DNA of 64,000 nt from the NCBI GenBank assembly GCA_954871525.1, contig OX940866.1, forward strand, positions 37,026,521-37,090,520, read 5' to 3'. The notes under the pieces are model-generated. The model was not told the DNA's origin. It did no database searches and was given only the letters and a program-made list of their open reading frames with translations. Of this stretch, positions 46,225 through 58,741 are shown in pieces (positions within the stretch are counted from its first letter, which is position 1; each line of letters opens with the position of its first letter). Made by a program: the position numbers and the translations under genes. The stretch comes from Parietaria judaica. Lineage: Eukaryota > Streptophyta > Magnoliopsida > Rosales > Urticaceae.

Positions 46225-49084
46225 GTTGGGGGTATTGTATCCAAAAACCACTCTTAATATTGTTTGATGTGCCAAAATAAAATATCTCTGCCTGCCCAAT
46301 ATATATGTTCGAAAACAATGAAACCTGACCGAAATTTATTTGTACCTTTCGTAATTTTAGCATACCTCACTCATTTTGGTCTAAATTTTACAAAGGACCC
46401 ATCCCTGGACTTACCGCGGCTGCTGGCACGGAGAAAGTTAAAAGATAGATCTACAATTTTTTTATTTTACGTTTTGACAAAAAGTTAAAAAAAATACGAA
46501 ATGTTAACCGAAATGTAAAATTGGGCATTAGTGCAATAAAAAATAGTTTTGCGGGTCAATTTAATATACATAAAGTACTTTTAGGCCAATGCGTAAAACT
46601 GTAAAATTGTTGATATATATCTCTTAGCAAACTGAGTGAGTTATACTAAAAATACGGAAGTTGTGGAGATTTACCACGGGATTAGTATATCCGAATTTAA
46701 CGTTGCTAACTCCGAAGTTGGCGTCAACAACCCCCATAATCAGGAAATGGGAGATTGCCGACATTGAAGTCACTCACTCACTCTCTCTCTGCAACACTAT
46801 GTTCTTCCATGTCTTCTCCCCACACTGGTGTCCTTCATCCTGTCACCGCCGCCGCGGTCGACCCCTTATGGTAAGCATTCGTGGAAAGAAATGTTAATGG
46901 TTTTAGGATTTTGTAAGCAATGTGAGTTTTTTTCCCTCGATTTTGTATGTTTATCAACTACATTTTGTTTAGTGAAGGAACACTAATTCCGGGTAGAAGC
47001 GTATGTAAAAACCGAAAAGAGTGAATTTTAGTTAGAGAATAAGATAGCCAAGTTATGAACCCGACGACGGGGATAGAAACTCAGTTTGGGGATAACAAGA
47101 CCGAGTGTGTTCTATGGGTTAAGTCGGGAGATACAAACCATGACATCGGGGGTTAGAAGAGTGTGAAAGTCGGACGTCCGAGATAATTGTTATCTTTGTT
47201 CTTATGTACTTCGTGCTTTTACTGGAATCCCTTTTTTGTATTTTTGTCTTTACCTTTGATTTTGTAAAACGACTACTATATCATAGTCTTAATTTTGTAT
47301 TTTTTGTCCATATATTGCTCTAATGTCAATTCGTTTTGAGAAATCTTTAATAGTGAACTTTTAGCATTGAACCTCATATATTAAAGAGATGCTTAAACTT
47401 GGTTTTAAGTTTTAGTTTACTAAAAAATTAATTTACTAAATCCTTAGTGCACAGTGTATTAAAAATCCCACATAGTCCACACACTTTTATTTATTTATTT
47501 TTGTAGCCCCTTATTTTTAATTTTGTCCTTATATGACTTTTTTTTTTTTAATCCCTATTTGAACTCTTAAGCATGCATTTGTAACTTGATAGAAGAGCTA
47601 TATATATATATAAATAAAAACATAGTCATTTTACAGTAAAAAGAATAGCACGTGGAAATAAAAGTTCAAAATCTAGTGCGTCGGATGACATTTGTCCTAA
47701 TAGTTCATTATATGTTAAAAACGACAAGAGGCAGTGAAGGTGCGATAGCTGAGAAACGACAGGGAGTGTTACTTACAAGTGAGAAGTAGATGGAAAAAAG
47801 AAAGTGGGACAAGTTGACGATGAAAAATAAGGAAAAAGGACAATAAAAAAACAAGGACAAGAGGGTGAGACGAGAGTAGAAAAGGACAACAGTGAAACTG
47901 GATTTCTTCATTTCATGATTCTAAATGACAATTGGTTTATTAAAAATAATAACCACTTGCTCAAACTTTGAGATGCAAGTTGATTAGCAATGGAATCCGG
48001 TAAGTAAGCGTTGGTGAATGGTGGGTGGACATATATATTTGTTGACAATCAACTTCCCTTTCCCTCTCATCTCATCTGCTCTTTGGAAACAAACAACTAT
48101 ATATTCATATACACACTTGCAAATGTGACAAACAACTATGAATGTATGTATGGAGACCCATTTTATTTTAGACTTTTGATCTCTATGGACGACAATTATG
48201 TATGCCCGGCCCCACCAATAACACATAGGCAATCAAGATATGAAATGTTTATGTGTAGGGCTGTGATTGTCTGGGCCCCGCCCCACTCCCACTCTTGATA
48301 CAAAAGATGCGAGACTTTACTTGTAATCTTGGAATACCTGCTCAAACATATCTATTCAAGCTTCTCCACTAATTTAATTTCTTAAAAAAATAAAAAAATA
48401 AAAATTTAAAATAATAATTACGTGGCATGCCACGTGGCAGTCAAGTGTCACGTGGCAGCCAAGTGCCACTTGGCATGCCACGTTGCAAAGGCTAATAGCT
48501 TTCCTCGGTCAACTCCCAAACACTGAGTTTGGGTATTATTGTCTGTCGCCATTTATGGAAGTTGAGTACACGGGAGAGAATTTGACCAAAAATTGGGTCT
48601 TTTTGCCGCAATTAAGCCTAATTAGTATTAGTATTAGTAGCTCATCAAATGGATAGTCCTAGTAATTCTTCACTAGATGGTCCACCTTACTCAACAATTA
48701 AAGGACGTGTGTGTGTATCACCCACCACTCATGCACCACCTTATAGTCTTCGCCTCGCCTGCCTCTGCTGAAATTTAACATTGTTAGTTAGCTTGTATGT
48801 CTCTTTCACTTAATTTATTTATCATCTAGAGTGTGTACAAGTGTAAGAATCTTATATCCTCCCTCCAATCCCAGCTAATAAATGCTTTGCTTTGGTAAAT
48901 GCCTTTTCTTTGGGGGCATGTTGCTCACGATCCCTTCTATTCTATGCAATGCAATCTCAAGTCAAAGAATGGGATTCTTTGCTTCAAAGCAGCAGCAGCA
49001 ATAAATAAATCCAGCAAGATACATACGCCTACATGCCAATAGCTTAAGTTCAGGGAAATCCTGTTTCTTCTCTCAAATATTCAG
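46225..49084. other. Intergenic with MITE-like repeats
   Basis: About 46345-46660 is a small hairpin-type repeat related to the RecX-intron MITE (arms share TTTTAGNATANCTCACTCA). About 48421-48486 carries four to five CACGTGGCA/TGGCATGCCACGT units in direct and inverted orientation. About 48500-48620 (TCAACTCCCAAACACTGAGTT, TTGACCAAAAATTGGGT) resembles 57300-57405. A TA/AT run lies near 47600. No gene was recognised. Confidence 0.5.
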
Positions 49085-49268
49085 TTGTTCAGCTCACTCA
49101 CTCACTCTCCTCTTCTTCTTCTTCTTCTTCTTCTTCTTCCACGCAAAAGACAAACCTTGTCCTTGATCAACAATGGCGTGCCCGACACACTGTCCTCCCT
49201 AAACCAGCAAAACGACACCCACCCAGATAAGATCACCCAAATACACATCGACCCACATCCTGACATTT

Positions 49269-49313
<45 letters not shown>

Positions 49314-49411
49314 GCTTCGTCAACCTGGGAAAGCCCGGAGATTCGTTCTTGGAGGGTATTCTGGACTGTGTCCATGACGTCACTGTGGCCTTATCGTGCT
49401 TGTCATCGAGA
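49085..49411 (+). promoter_or_regulatory. BTB gene leader with CTT, CT and TA microsatellites
   Basis: This probable 5' UTR/promoter-proximal region holds a CTT run (about 49108-49139), a TC run leading into TA repeats (about 49268-49313) and an in-frame but non-conserved upstream extension. The family alignment begins at ATG 49412, so the upstream open frame is not taken as coding. Confidence 0.55.
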
Positions 49412-50638
49412 ATGAGCGACTCTGCTTACAGAGTGGACACCACCTCCAGGCTCGCCCAATGGAGGATCGATAATCTCTCCTCCTGCACTTACCGCAAATC
49501 CGACCCCTTCAAGTTCGGAAACTGGAACTGGTAATACTCAACTCTTCTTCTTCTTCTTCTTCTTCTTCTTCTTCTTCTTCTTCTTGTAAAACTCGTGTGT
49601 GTGTGTGTGTTTTCAAGGCATCTGTCAGTGGAGAAGAACAGAGTGCTGTTCGTCAAGCTCTACCCTGAAGTTTCGAGCTTCAGCAGAGACAACCCGCCCA
49701 TCGCCTCCTTCGTTATTCGAGTCATCAGTTCTGTTGGAGATCGCAGGGCTTTGACTCACCCAGGTAGGTAACCATCCAAATCATATATGATTTAGTAGAT
49801 TCCAGTGAACACAGTTTTGAGATTCTTCTCCTTCCGCGCTGCAGAAGTTAAAGACAAACAGATCAAAAGCAACGACGATTTCATCTGGTCAATCGACGTG
49901 CCGCTAACCGGAAAGTTCATCATCGACGTCGAATTTCTCGATCTGAAAGCCGCCTCGTCTTGCGTAAGATTCCGTGTCAGCTTGTTTGGTTGACTATTTG
50001 AAATTAGTGTTCAACGCTTTCACCCATTATTACAGGGGGGCGAGCCTCGGTCCATCTGGTCGGACGGGTCGACAGAGGGGCAAACGAATGCAACGGCGCT
50101 TGCATCGCTGGGCCGAATGCTGACGGAGGCAATCCACACAGACATCATCATCAACGCTGCAGATGGGAGCGTCGGCGCGCATCGCGCCGTCCTGGCCGCT
50201 CGTTCGCCGGTGTTCCGCAGCATGTTCTCGCACGAGCTGAAGGAGAAGGAGCTCTCGGCCGTGGACATCTGCGACATGTCGTTAGAGTCATGCCAGGCGC
50301 TCCTCGGCTACGTGTACGGAAGCATCGAGCGCGAGGAGTTCCTTGAGCACAGGCTTGCGCTCCTCCGCGCGGCCGACAAGTACGACATCGCCGACTTGCG
50401 AGACGCCTGCCATGTTAGCCTCCTCGACGACATCGACGCGAAGAACGTTCTGGAGAGGCTGCAGAACGCGGCGCTCTTCCGGCTGCCGGAGTTGAAAGCT
50501 AGCTGTTTGCGGTATATCGTAAAATTCGGAAAGATTTTCGATATTCGGGAGGATTTGAACGTCTTCTTGCTATCGGCGGACAGAGAGCTCGTCGCTGAAG
50601 TCTTCCACGAAGTGCTTAACGCTTGGAAAGGCTTCTGA
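49412..50638 (+). CDS. BTB/POZ protein, At1g21780-like, CUL3 adaptor
   Basis: Four exons, 49412-49530, 49618-49763, 49845-49963 and 50036-50638, give 328 residues. The start MSDSAYRVDTTSRLAQWRI and the early segment CTYRKSDPFKFGNWNWHLSV form a MATH-like N-terminal half found in Arabidopsis At1g21780 and its relatives. The BTB fold follows (about 150-260): TDIIINAADGSVGAHRAVLA and FRSMFSHELKEKE. A BACK-like helical tail ends VLNAWKGF. The Arabidopsis protein binds CUL3, so this is probably a substrate adaptor of a cullin-3 ubiquitin ligase; the substrate is unknown. Exon 4 is markedly G+C-rich. The first intron carries a CTT microsatellite (about 49543-49585). Confidence 0.93.
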
Positions 50639-51800
50639 GAATATTTGCCTTGCAAGCCAAGCAATGTAAAAAAAGATAAGAAGGCGTTTTGAAGACATGT
50701 TCTGAGGAAGAGATTCTTTTGTTCATGTATATGTTATGTGTTTGTATTGTATTACACAAAAGATTCATTCGTGAATGGAGAAAATTGGATTATAAATAAA
50801 TAATTATATAGTCTCTGAAATAACAGAAATACATCATATATGCTTCTGTATGTAATGTTCCTTGAATACACTTTACCTTTAAAATCATAGCCCGTTGACT
50901 CCGTTATCGGAAAACCGAGATGACACATAGGACTTTCAAATACAAACTAACCCGAATAAAAAAACAAAAAAACCCGAACACAATTTACCTTTTCTCTACA
51001 CAAAGCAAGAAAAAAAAGAAATGCATAAATTACACCCGAAGCATCGGACCCCTACAATTTTTTAAATCCTATTACCCAAGCTCATGTTAAGCCCCCACAA
51101 TTTTTGTATAAATTACGTTATAAGTTTTGAGCCTCCCTCTCTCCGATTCCTTGTTTCGCCTATGCTTTAGCTTATTGATTTCAACACAATTAGTGATGAT
51201 TCTGTGATGATGTGGCTTTAAATAAGTGGGTCTCATTTGTGGGTGCTTATAAAATCTAGCATTTTGGTTTTATGAAGAGTGAGAGAGAGTGAGAATAAGG
51301 TGTGAGAACTTCTTGAGAGAAAATCATAGAGAAGAAAAAAGAAAGTCTTGAGTGCTTGTAATATTTGTAATCTCGGATTGATTTGATTAGTGAAACCGCT
51401 CATGCAGGAAGTAGGACATTTCATTTGGTCCGAAGCTGGGTAAATTCTCTTGTCTCCATCTTTTATATTTCCGTCGATTGATTGTCTGGGATTTGAGCCA
51501 CAGAGGCTATATATACATATATGCTAGTATACTATCTGTAATCCGCAGGTATCCGACCCCGAAACATCACAACAGATTCTGTTGAGATCATGCGATAGTC
51601 AAAGAAACTACCATATATAAATATACATAGGCAAAATGTAACTGACCTTATAATCAAACTTTTTGCAAGAAATTAGTCAAGAGAACGTAGCTAGGCTTCA
51701 TTTTTTAATCCCAATTGCTTAAAATAATTTTGATTGATTAGTTATATATTATTAATTTGCTACTTTAAAATGAAATATCTGATCTACGCAAGATACAGAC
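50639..51800. other. Intergenic with an LTR-like remnant
   Basis: Around 51240-51560 the order GAGAGAGTGAG, TTGAGTGCTTGTAATATTTG, GAAGTAGGACATTTCATTTGG, TCCGAAGCTGGGTAAATTCT resembles the R-U5 part of plant copia LTRs. No internal coding sequence or clear duplication was found, so it may be a solo or truncated LTR. Confidence 0.4.
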
Positions 51801-52463
51801 CAAGGTTCAACTTATCGAGATAACCGATAAATCGCTTGCCGTTATCGACGGATTAATCGACGGATAACCGGATTATCGACGGAAAACTAATAATACTGTA
51901 GCTTACCGATTACCGATACTTATCGAGGATTATCGACGGATTATCGACACTTTTCGATACTTATCGACGGAAAACTTACTAACTATTTTTATACTATCAT
52001 ACAAACATATGAAGATAAAGTCATACACACATAGTCCTATAACACCAATAAAACATAGTCTCACAAATGTATCAAACACATAGTCCAACAACTCATACAC
52101 ATAATAGATAGGTAATAGGTAGAATTGTAGATAATACTCAAACTCAAACCGACTTCTCGGACCTCAGAAAAACGACGATCTCCTGTGGGCTTCCATAACA
52201 CCGGTGGCACCACTTGCTTCCATATGCATGTTCAGATATGTGTTCCAAAACAGGCCATGTGCTTCGAAATGCGTACGGAAGTAACTCACGTGGTAATCAT
52301 ATACGTGTTGCTCCGTGAAGATGCATGCACGATTTGGATACAACGGATGCGCCCAGACACCGTTCTCGAACACAGGGTGCGGAGTTGCAAACTGAGTGCT
52401 CACCGAAGTTCCCATTGACATCGTATCTAACCACCCAGAGACATCATCGACGGGGTTCGAACT

Positions 52464-55393
52464 CTAAGAGAGATAGCCACTCCCCATGTAGAATCCAACA
52501 ACAGAAGATGCGTCGTCTTGTTGCTGAGGAGGATCAGGAGACTGCTGGTCGCCATACTGTCGATCGGGAATGTATCCCATGTTTGGGGGGTCGATGTTGT
52601 AGTTCGGGTCGGAGCGATACCTATCACCTGTTTTGTAATCATATTAGTTGACATTCAAATATACATGCAATGCAATCAACAAAATTCAAATAAACGGTAC
52701 ATTCAAAGAAAAACGGTAATCACCTGTATCAGACCCTCCATATGTAGATGCTCCCCACCCTCCGTGGCCGCCACCTCCTCCACCACCCCATCCTCCCTGG
52801 GTGCCACCTCCTCCACCACCCCATCCACCATGCGAAGAGCTATGGGAAGGGGAAGTACGGTGAGTAGAAGCCGCGTGAGTACGATGCTGACTGGCACTGG
52901 GGCCAGGAACGCTTGAGCCGCAATCAACTCCTCCATAAACTCCCGGGGGGTCGGTGGTAGGACCGAGTCTTTGCTCACCATGGACTCGGCTGATCACAAC
53001 TCCGAATGATCGAGCCTCCTCAGCGATATCTGGGTCTGGGTTGCCTTCTTCGTCATCGAGGTGGACTGGTCGGATCCACTCTACAATTGCGTCCTCGAAG
53101 TCACAACCGGCAGAAGCCATCGCCAAAGACCGGGTGAAATACTCATAAGGATCGGCTTTGTCCACCTGGTCGTACTGCGCCTTTATGTCCCGCAATGCTA
53201 GCTTCTGATTGTAGTTGCAGAATACTAGCTTCTCCAGTGTTGCGTATGCCAGACGATTGCGGAGCTTGGTGTGGATCAAGGCAAAAGTGCTCCAGTTCCT
53301 CTCGCACGCTGAAGCGGACGCGGTCTGCGACAAAATCCTTACTGCTAGCTTCTGCAACGTGGGGCATACACCCCCGAATATGTTCCACCACTCAGCTGTA
53401 AATAAATAAGGAAAGCAGGGTGTAGTTAGATTAATTTTTAAAACTTAGCATGCTTAATGGATTACAATCAATGTATTCTTTCTTACCGGGTGCAAGACTC
53501 GTCCGTGCTGCCACACATGACCGCTCGCGCAACGGACCTATAGCGTCACGGAATCGCACGCACTACGATACAAGAAAGTAAGTTATGTTTTATTAAATCA
53601 CAAGAAATAAAGTTACACAATTAATCTGAGATCTAACCTCTTCTGCGAGATGTGTCACGTCCTCGTGAGGAAACAAACGATCGTAGACCATGGTGACATC
53701 CACGATTGCGTTTTCTGGCATCACAATATCTCGCTCGTACGCGAGTCTGGGGTTCAAGAAGTGGGCCGCAATATGCAATGGATGCTCCAAGTTTCGGTGC
53801 CATCGCGCTTGCACAATATCGACTGCCCATTGCTTTCCAGGAAGTGCACTAAGCTCCGATTGGATGATTTCAAACAAGCGGTACACCATACCCATCGTCG
53901 GATGCACCTCGGTGTCGACGAACCGGAGTGCCGTGTACATGGGGGTGAAAACGGCGATGGCCTTGTCAACAGAAACCCAAAATGGCTCGCTCAAGCACAA
54001 TATGGCCGCGGCTCTCCCTTCTCTCATATCCTTGAACTTGGAGTTCTCCGACCAGTCTGACACAAACATCGCCTTGAGCCCGGCCTTCTTCCCCCGTAAG
54101 CTCTGCAGGGAGAGATAGTTTGTGGCGAACCTCGTCGCCCCTGGACGGATGATCTCACCATTGCATGTCTTTCTCATGGTATCGAGCACCTGGCCATGGT
54201 TGTAGATAAACTTTGTGATGAGTCTGCACCCCTTCACGGCCTCATCGATGCTTGGCCTTTTTCCGATGTCGTGAAACATCAAGTCCACGCAATGAGCAGC
54301 GCACGGTGTCCAGTACACGTTGTACTTCTGCATCAATTCTTGGCCGGCTTTTTTGTAAGCCGCGGCGTTGTCCGTCACAATTTGCACGACGTTGTGCGGC
54401 CCGATCTCCTCGATCACTGCAGAAAAGATCCTGAACAAGTAGTGTGAGTTTTTGGCGTGTGCGGATGCGTTGATTGCCTTTATAAACACTGTCCTCCCCG
54501 CCGAAAAGACCATTATGTTCAGGATGGACATATTTGTCGGTCCGGTCCAACCGTCTGACATGATCGTCACGCCAAATTTCCGCCACACAGGAATCTGATC
54601 CTGCTTGAACTTCTGCCACTCCTCGTACTCGAGGTTCAGATACTTGCCTGCGATGTCCTTTGACGATGGATATTGGCATCCCGGGCCTACAATCGTAAAT
54701 GCATTATTAAATATTAATAAACATCAAATCCGAACATCAAAATGACATAAAAATAAAATCATAAATTAAGTTACCTGCTTGGGCTACGCAAAACAACATG
54801 TTGTGGAAGTGCAGGTCATCTGCGTGGCACCACGGAACCCCTTTGTGGATCAAGTACTTCGCTATCGACTTGCCCACCTTCAAAATGGTCTTGGGTAAAA
54901 ACATCAAGTCGACCCTTTTTTGTTTTCCCGAAGGCCTATCAAACAAAGCAGGGGCGGTGGCGGGACCGGAAGCACTTCCGCCTCCTCTTGTCTGGTCCTC
55001 GACCCATTGTTGGGAAGATGCCTCCTTACGGGTTCTCTTCACTACCCTTGCCACTTCTTTTTCAACCTCCACAGGGGCGGTCTCGTCATCACTAGAAGAA
55101 TCGCCCACGCTGTGCAAAATATTCTCCCGTATGTTAACCTCAATATCATGTTTCTTCTGCTTCTTCCTTTGGGTACTCAGCAAAGACTCCCTGATGAGGT
55201 TACGCACGTCGTTAGGGACCTCTGTGCACGGCGCGACATTTTTGTTCTTTTCGACGCCGGCCAAATGTTTTTTCATTCTCGTTATTCCGCCTCCTCTAAT
55301 CTCTTTCCCACAATAGTTGCACTTGAAACCCGAATTGTTGCTCGAATCCCCATAGGGAGTGCAATGCTGCCTCGCAAGTTCGTCCTTACTCAT
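52464..55393 (-). CDS. hAT transposase, BED-DUF659-hATC type
   Basis: Five exons on the - strand, 55393-54775, 54686-53638, 53562-53487, 53395-52724 and 52627-52464, give 859 residues with no internal stop or frameshift. The N-terminal BED zinc finger shows CNYCGKEIRGGGITRMKKHL. The DUF659 core (from about residue 207) includes VTIMSDGWTGPTNMSILN, QIVTDNAAAYKKAG and PCAAHCVDLM, with the catalytic acidic residues of the RNase H-like fold expected here. The hATC dimerisation region (about 590-690) shows LSQTASASACERNWSTFALI. A Gly-rich, then Gln/Pro-rich tail ends GFYMGSGYLS. All introns are GT-AG and frame-preserving. This is the one element in the window whose coding region looks functional. 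Confidence 0.93.
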
Positions 55394-55499
55394 TTTCAAC
55401 CTAAACAGCAAGAAAAATGACGCAAATAGTTTAAAAACATATACAGAATGCAAACTTTATGTACTTTTGCCGTCAAAAACAATTTTACCTCAAAATACA

Positions 55500-56800
55500 A
55501 ATGAAATCCCACCAAAATTATAAATTATCATAGCAATAAATATTTAATGAAAGCTAACAGCAAGAAAAGTCAGTAGATTACCGGATAAATCACAAGAATG
55601 CAAACTTGGATAACTTTTGCCGCAATTACGTGAATGGCCAAAAAACAGTCAAATCTGAAAATAAATTACACCAAAAACTCATATTAATATAGTCAAAAAT
55701 ATTTAATGAATGAAAACACCCCAAAAAATGAGTACATAACCTCACAAATCACCATACCAAAACTTCGAGTAGTTTTGCCGCAATTATGATGAAGTTGGAA
55801 TTTTCATCAAATCTGAAAATAAATTACACCAAAAAGTCAGATTAATATTTCAAAAAATATTTCATGAATGAAAACACCCAATAAAATGAGTAGACTACCT
55901 CAAAAATTGCAAAAGATAAACTAGGAAGACTTTTGCCTTAATTATGTGAAAATCCGAATAGTCGTAAAATCTGGAAAACAATTACACAAAAAACTCAGAA
56001 TAATATTTTTAAAAATATTTAATAAATTGAAACACCCAAAAAAATGAGTACAATACCTCACAAATCACAAAATAAAAACTTCAATAACTTTTGCCGAAAT
56101 TATCAAGAAATCCGAATTATCGTAAAATCTGAAAATAAATTACACCAAAAATTCATATTAATATTTTAAAAAATATTTAATATACGAAAATACTCAAAAA
56201 AATGAGTAGAATACTTAACAAACGACAAAAAGATCAACTTCACAAACTTTTGCCACAATTTTGAGAAAACCCGAATTAGCATCAAATCTCCGTAAAAAAT
56301 TCACCAAAAAATCACAAAAAATTCACAGAGTCTGTATCCTTCTGCCTCAAACCATAAATCAACAAAAAAAAACGTAAAAACTATATTTTTAGCAAAGTTC
56401 TAAAAAGTTCAAAACTTTGTATACTTTTACCTAACAAGGATAATAATCCGAATTTCATCTAACTCTAACAAAATAATCACAAATCAAGTCATGGAACCAA
56501 CTTTTAATCAAGATATATTCATGATAATGCAAAAAAATATCTCAAAATTACAAAAGTAACAATCTTTACTCATTTCTAAAGATAACTCTTAAGAACAATA
56601 CTCTTAGTTTTGGAACTCATTCAAATCTTCTCAAAATCGTGAAAATCATCAAATATCAAAGAAAAAATGCATGATTCATATACATCAACCATTATAAGTC
56701 CTAGATCTACCAAAAAGTTTGAAATAAATTGAATAAATTCGGTGAAAATGGGTAAATAAAAACTTTACATACTTTTGCCATTATGTTGATAATCGTGGAA
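55500..56800. repeat. Degenerate tandem units in hAT 5' region
   Basis: Upstream of the transposase start, blocks containing ACTTTTGCCGCAATTATG, AAATCTGAAAATAAATTACACC and AAAAAATGAGTA recur with a period of roughly 130-170 bp (about 55600-56330) and fade toward 56800. They lie inside the hAT and may hold its promoter. They are unlike the host intergenic DNA. Confidence 0.7.
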
Positions 56801-57140
56801 AACAAGTAGAACAACGGATTATCCATGAGCTTACCCGTCCGATAATCGCGAGAAGCACCAAGGTTTGGCTTGGAGGCAGAGAAAAGAGGGAGAACCTAGG
56901 GTTTGGAATGGATTTTCGTCGAAAAAATGCTATTTATACCACCCAATATTGTGTTTTTATTTTACGGATAAGTACCTTTTTTTTACACTGCGAAACGCGA
57001 TAATCGCTTGGAAAAGATTTATCTCTTTTCGCGATAATCGTCGACAAAAGTTCAAAACGACAACTAGTAGTATGGATTTTTTATCGGTGAGTATGGGCAA
57101 GGTCGATTATCGACGATAATCGTCGGTAAGTCGAACCCTG

Positions 57141-57894
57141 ATACAGACTACTTGTGTTGTGAATATTCACCACATGTTTATCAAGACGCTCCAGCTTTAT
57201 ATCTCATCATCGCTTGAGTTGCGTCGTGGCTGTCGATGCCATAAAGTCGGAGTTTGTCCGCGTGGCCATAGTTAACGGGTTAACGGCGTTACCTGAATGG
57301 ACTGGTCAACTCCCCAAATGCGACTTTGGGTATTTTTACCACCACTTTTAAATTTTAGGTACACGAGAGGTTCTTTGACCAAACTTTGGGTATTTTTACC
57401 GTCTTAACCCTATACACAATGATTGTTATGGAATATTGCAACAGTGATGTCAATATAGCTGTTTTTGAGGGATTATTTTATGCGGGGTATATTTTAAGGC
57501 GGATCTGTTGTACTGAATAATTAAAGAAATTGTCTACTAAATTATACTCTTGCAATAATTTTCCCAAGTTGCTCTAACAAAATGGGTTATAATATATTAT
57601 ATATCGATCGATAGCTCTTCCAAAATTTAAGGCTGAATCTAAGTTCTTCATTGAAAATTATATAGATAACGTGCCTATATTAAGAGCAACCATAACAATC
57701 ACCTTAAATATTTTCCGTGAGATGAATTTCCTTACCTGAAGAAAAAAATTGGATTAAAATAAAATGCAAGTTTCCTGCAAGCAAAAGGTTATCAATTCCT
57801 TTCTTTTTATATATAGCAATATTTGCAGTAAAAGTAACCATAAATTACCTAAAATTTAACTTTTTATTTTTTATCTCGACAAAAGTATTCAATT

Positions 57895-57942
<48 letters not shown>

Positions 57943-58741
57943 GTGTATTTTCTTATGTTTTCATTTTGACACCATTAAATATTTTCCGTTAGATGACATA
58001 TGACACATTTTATTTTTTAACTTTTTCTTTTCTTTTCAATTTGATTTGATTTGACTAAGAAATACCCTTTTGACATATGATATAAAAATGTAACACATGA
58101 ATTCGTTGCAAAATATATTTATATTTTTCAACTTTAAACTAAAAAAGATGAAAAATAATTAAGGCTAAGCCATTATTTGGGTGCAAAGTTATTATTTGTT
58201 TAGGCGCCCAGCAAACTGAAGACTTATGTTCAAAGGTAAGTTTAATGTTACATTTATTTAAGCATCTGATTCATAATTAAGAAAAAAATTAATGAAAAGG
58301 ATTTTTAATTTATGGCAAAAGTAGTCATATCACAACCAACAGGACTAATTTTAAACAATCGATGAATAACTGAAGAGATCTTTCTTCAAAAAAAAAAAAA
58401 AACTGTTTATTTCCATTAAATAAGTTATTAATGAACACGTCTAGAAAAAGAGCAAATGTAATTAGATAGTATTTAACGTATTTTCTTGAGTTTTATCTTT
58501 TATCACCCCACGTTCGAAACCATCTTTTATTTATTTATTTATTTATTTATTTAGAGCAGTTTTCATTTCACTTCATTCTGGAAACATAATTTTCATATGT
58601 ATAGAAAAAGAAGGAAAATGGCACTTATTTCCGTTACTCAAACAAGTGTTCCAAAAATAGACATATTGAACAATGTTATAAAGACGAGAGCTTTCGATCT
58701 TCTTCTTCTTCTTCTATCAAATCCAAAGTAATTTATTAGCC
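57141..58741. other. Intergenic before the subtilase gene
   Basis: About 57290-57410 repeats the 48500-48620 sequence type (GGTCAACTCCCCAAATG, TTTGACCAAACTTTGGGT). An AAT microsatellite spans about 57896-57938 and an ATTT run about 58525-58553. No gene was recognised. The region just before 58742 is the subtilase leader with a CTT run. Confidence 0.55.

Larger units (their letters stand above)
51801..57140. mobile_element. hAT transposon with intact transposase, possibly autonomous
   Basis: Terminal inverted repeats are CAAGGTTCAACTTATCGA on the left and, as reverse complement of the right end, CAGGGTTCGACTTACCGA. A perfect 8-bp duplication ATACAGAC flanks the element (51793-51800 and 57141-57148). 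Subterminal TTATCGACGG/GATAATCGTCG repeats crowd both ends (51830-51970 and 56995-57130). The 5.34-kb interior encodes a single - strand transposase, followed on its upstream side by about 1.4 kb of AT-rich sequence with recurring TTTTGCCGCAATTATG-like units at about 130-170 bp spacing. Confidence 0.94.

Noticed and set aside
49085..49411. N-terminal extension of the BTB protein upstream of 49412
   Set aside because: It is in frame but consists of microsatellite translation with no family similarity.
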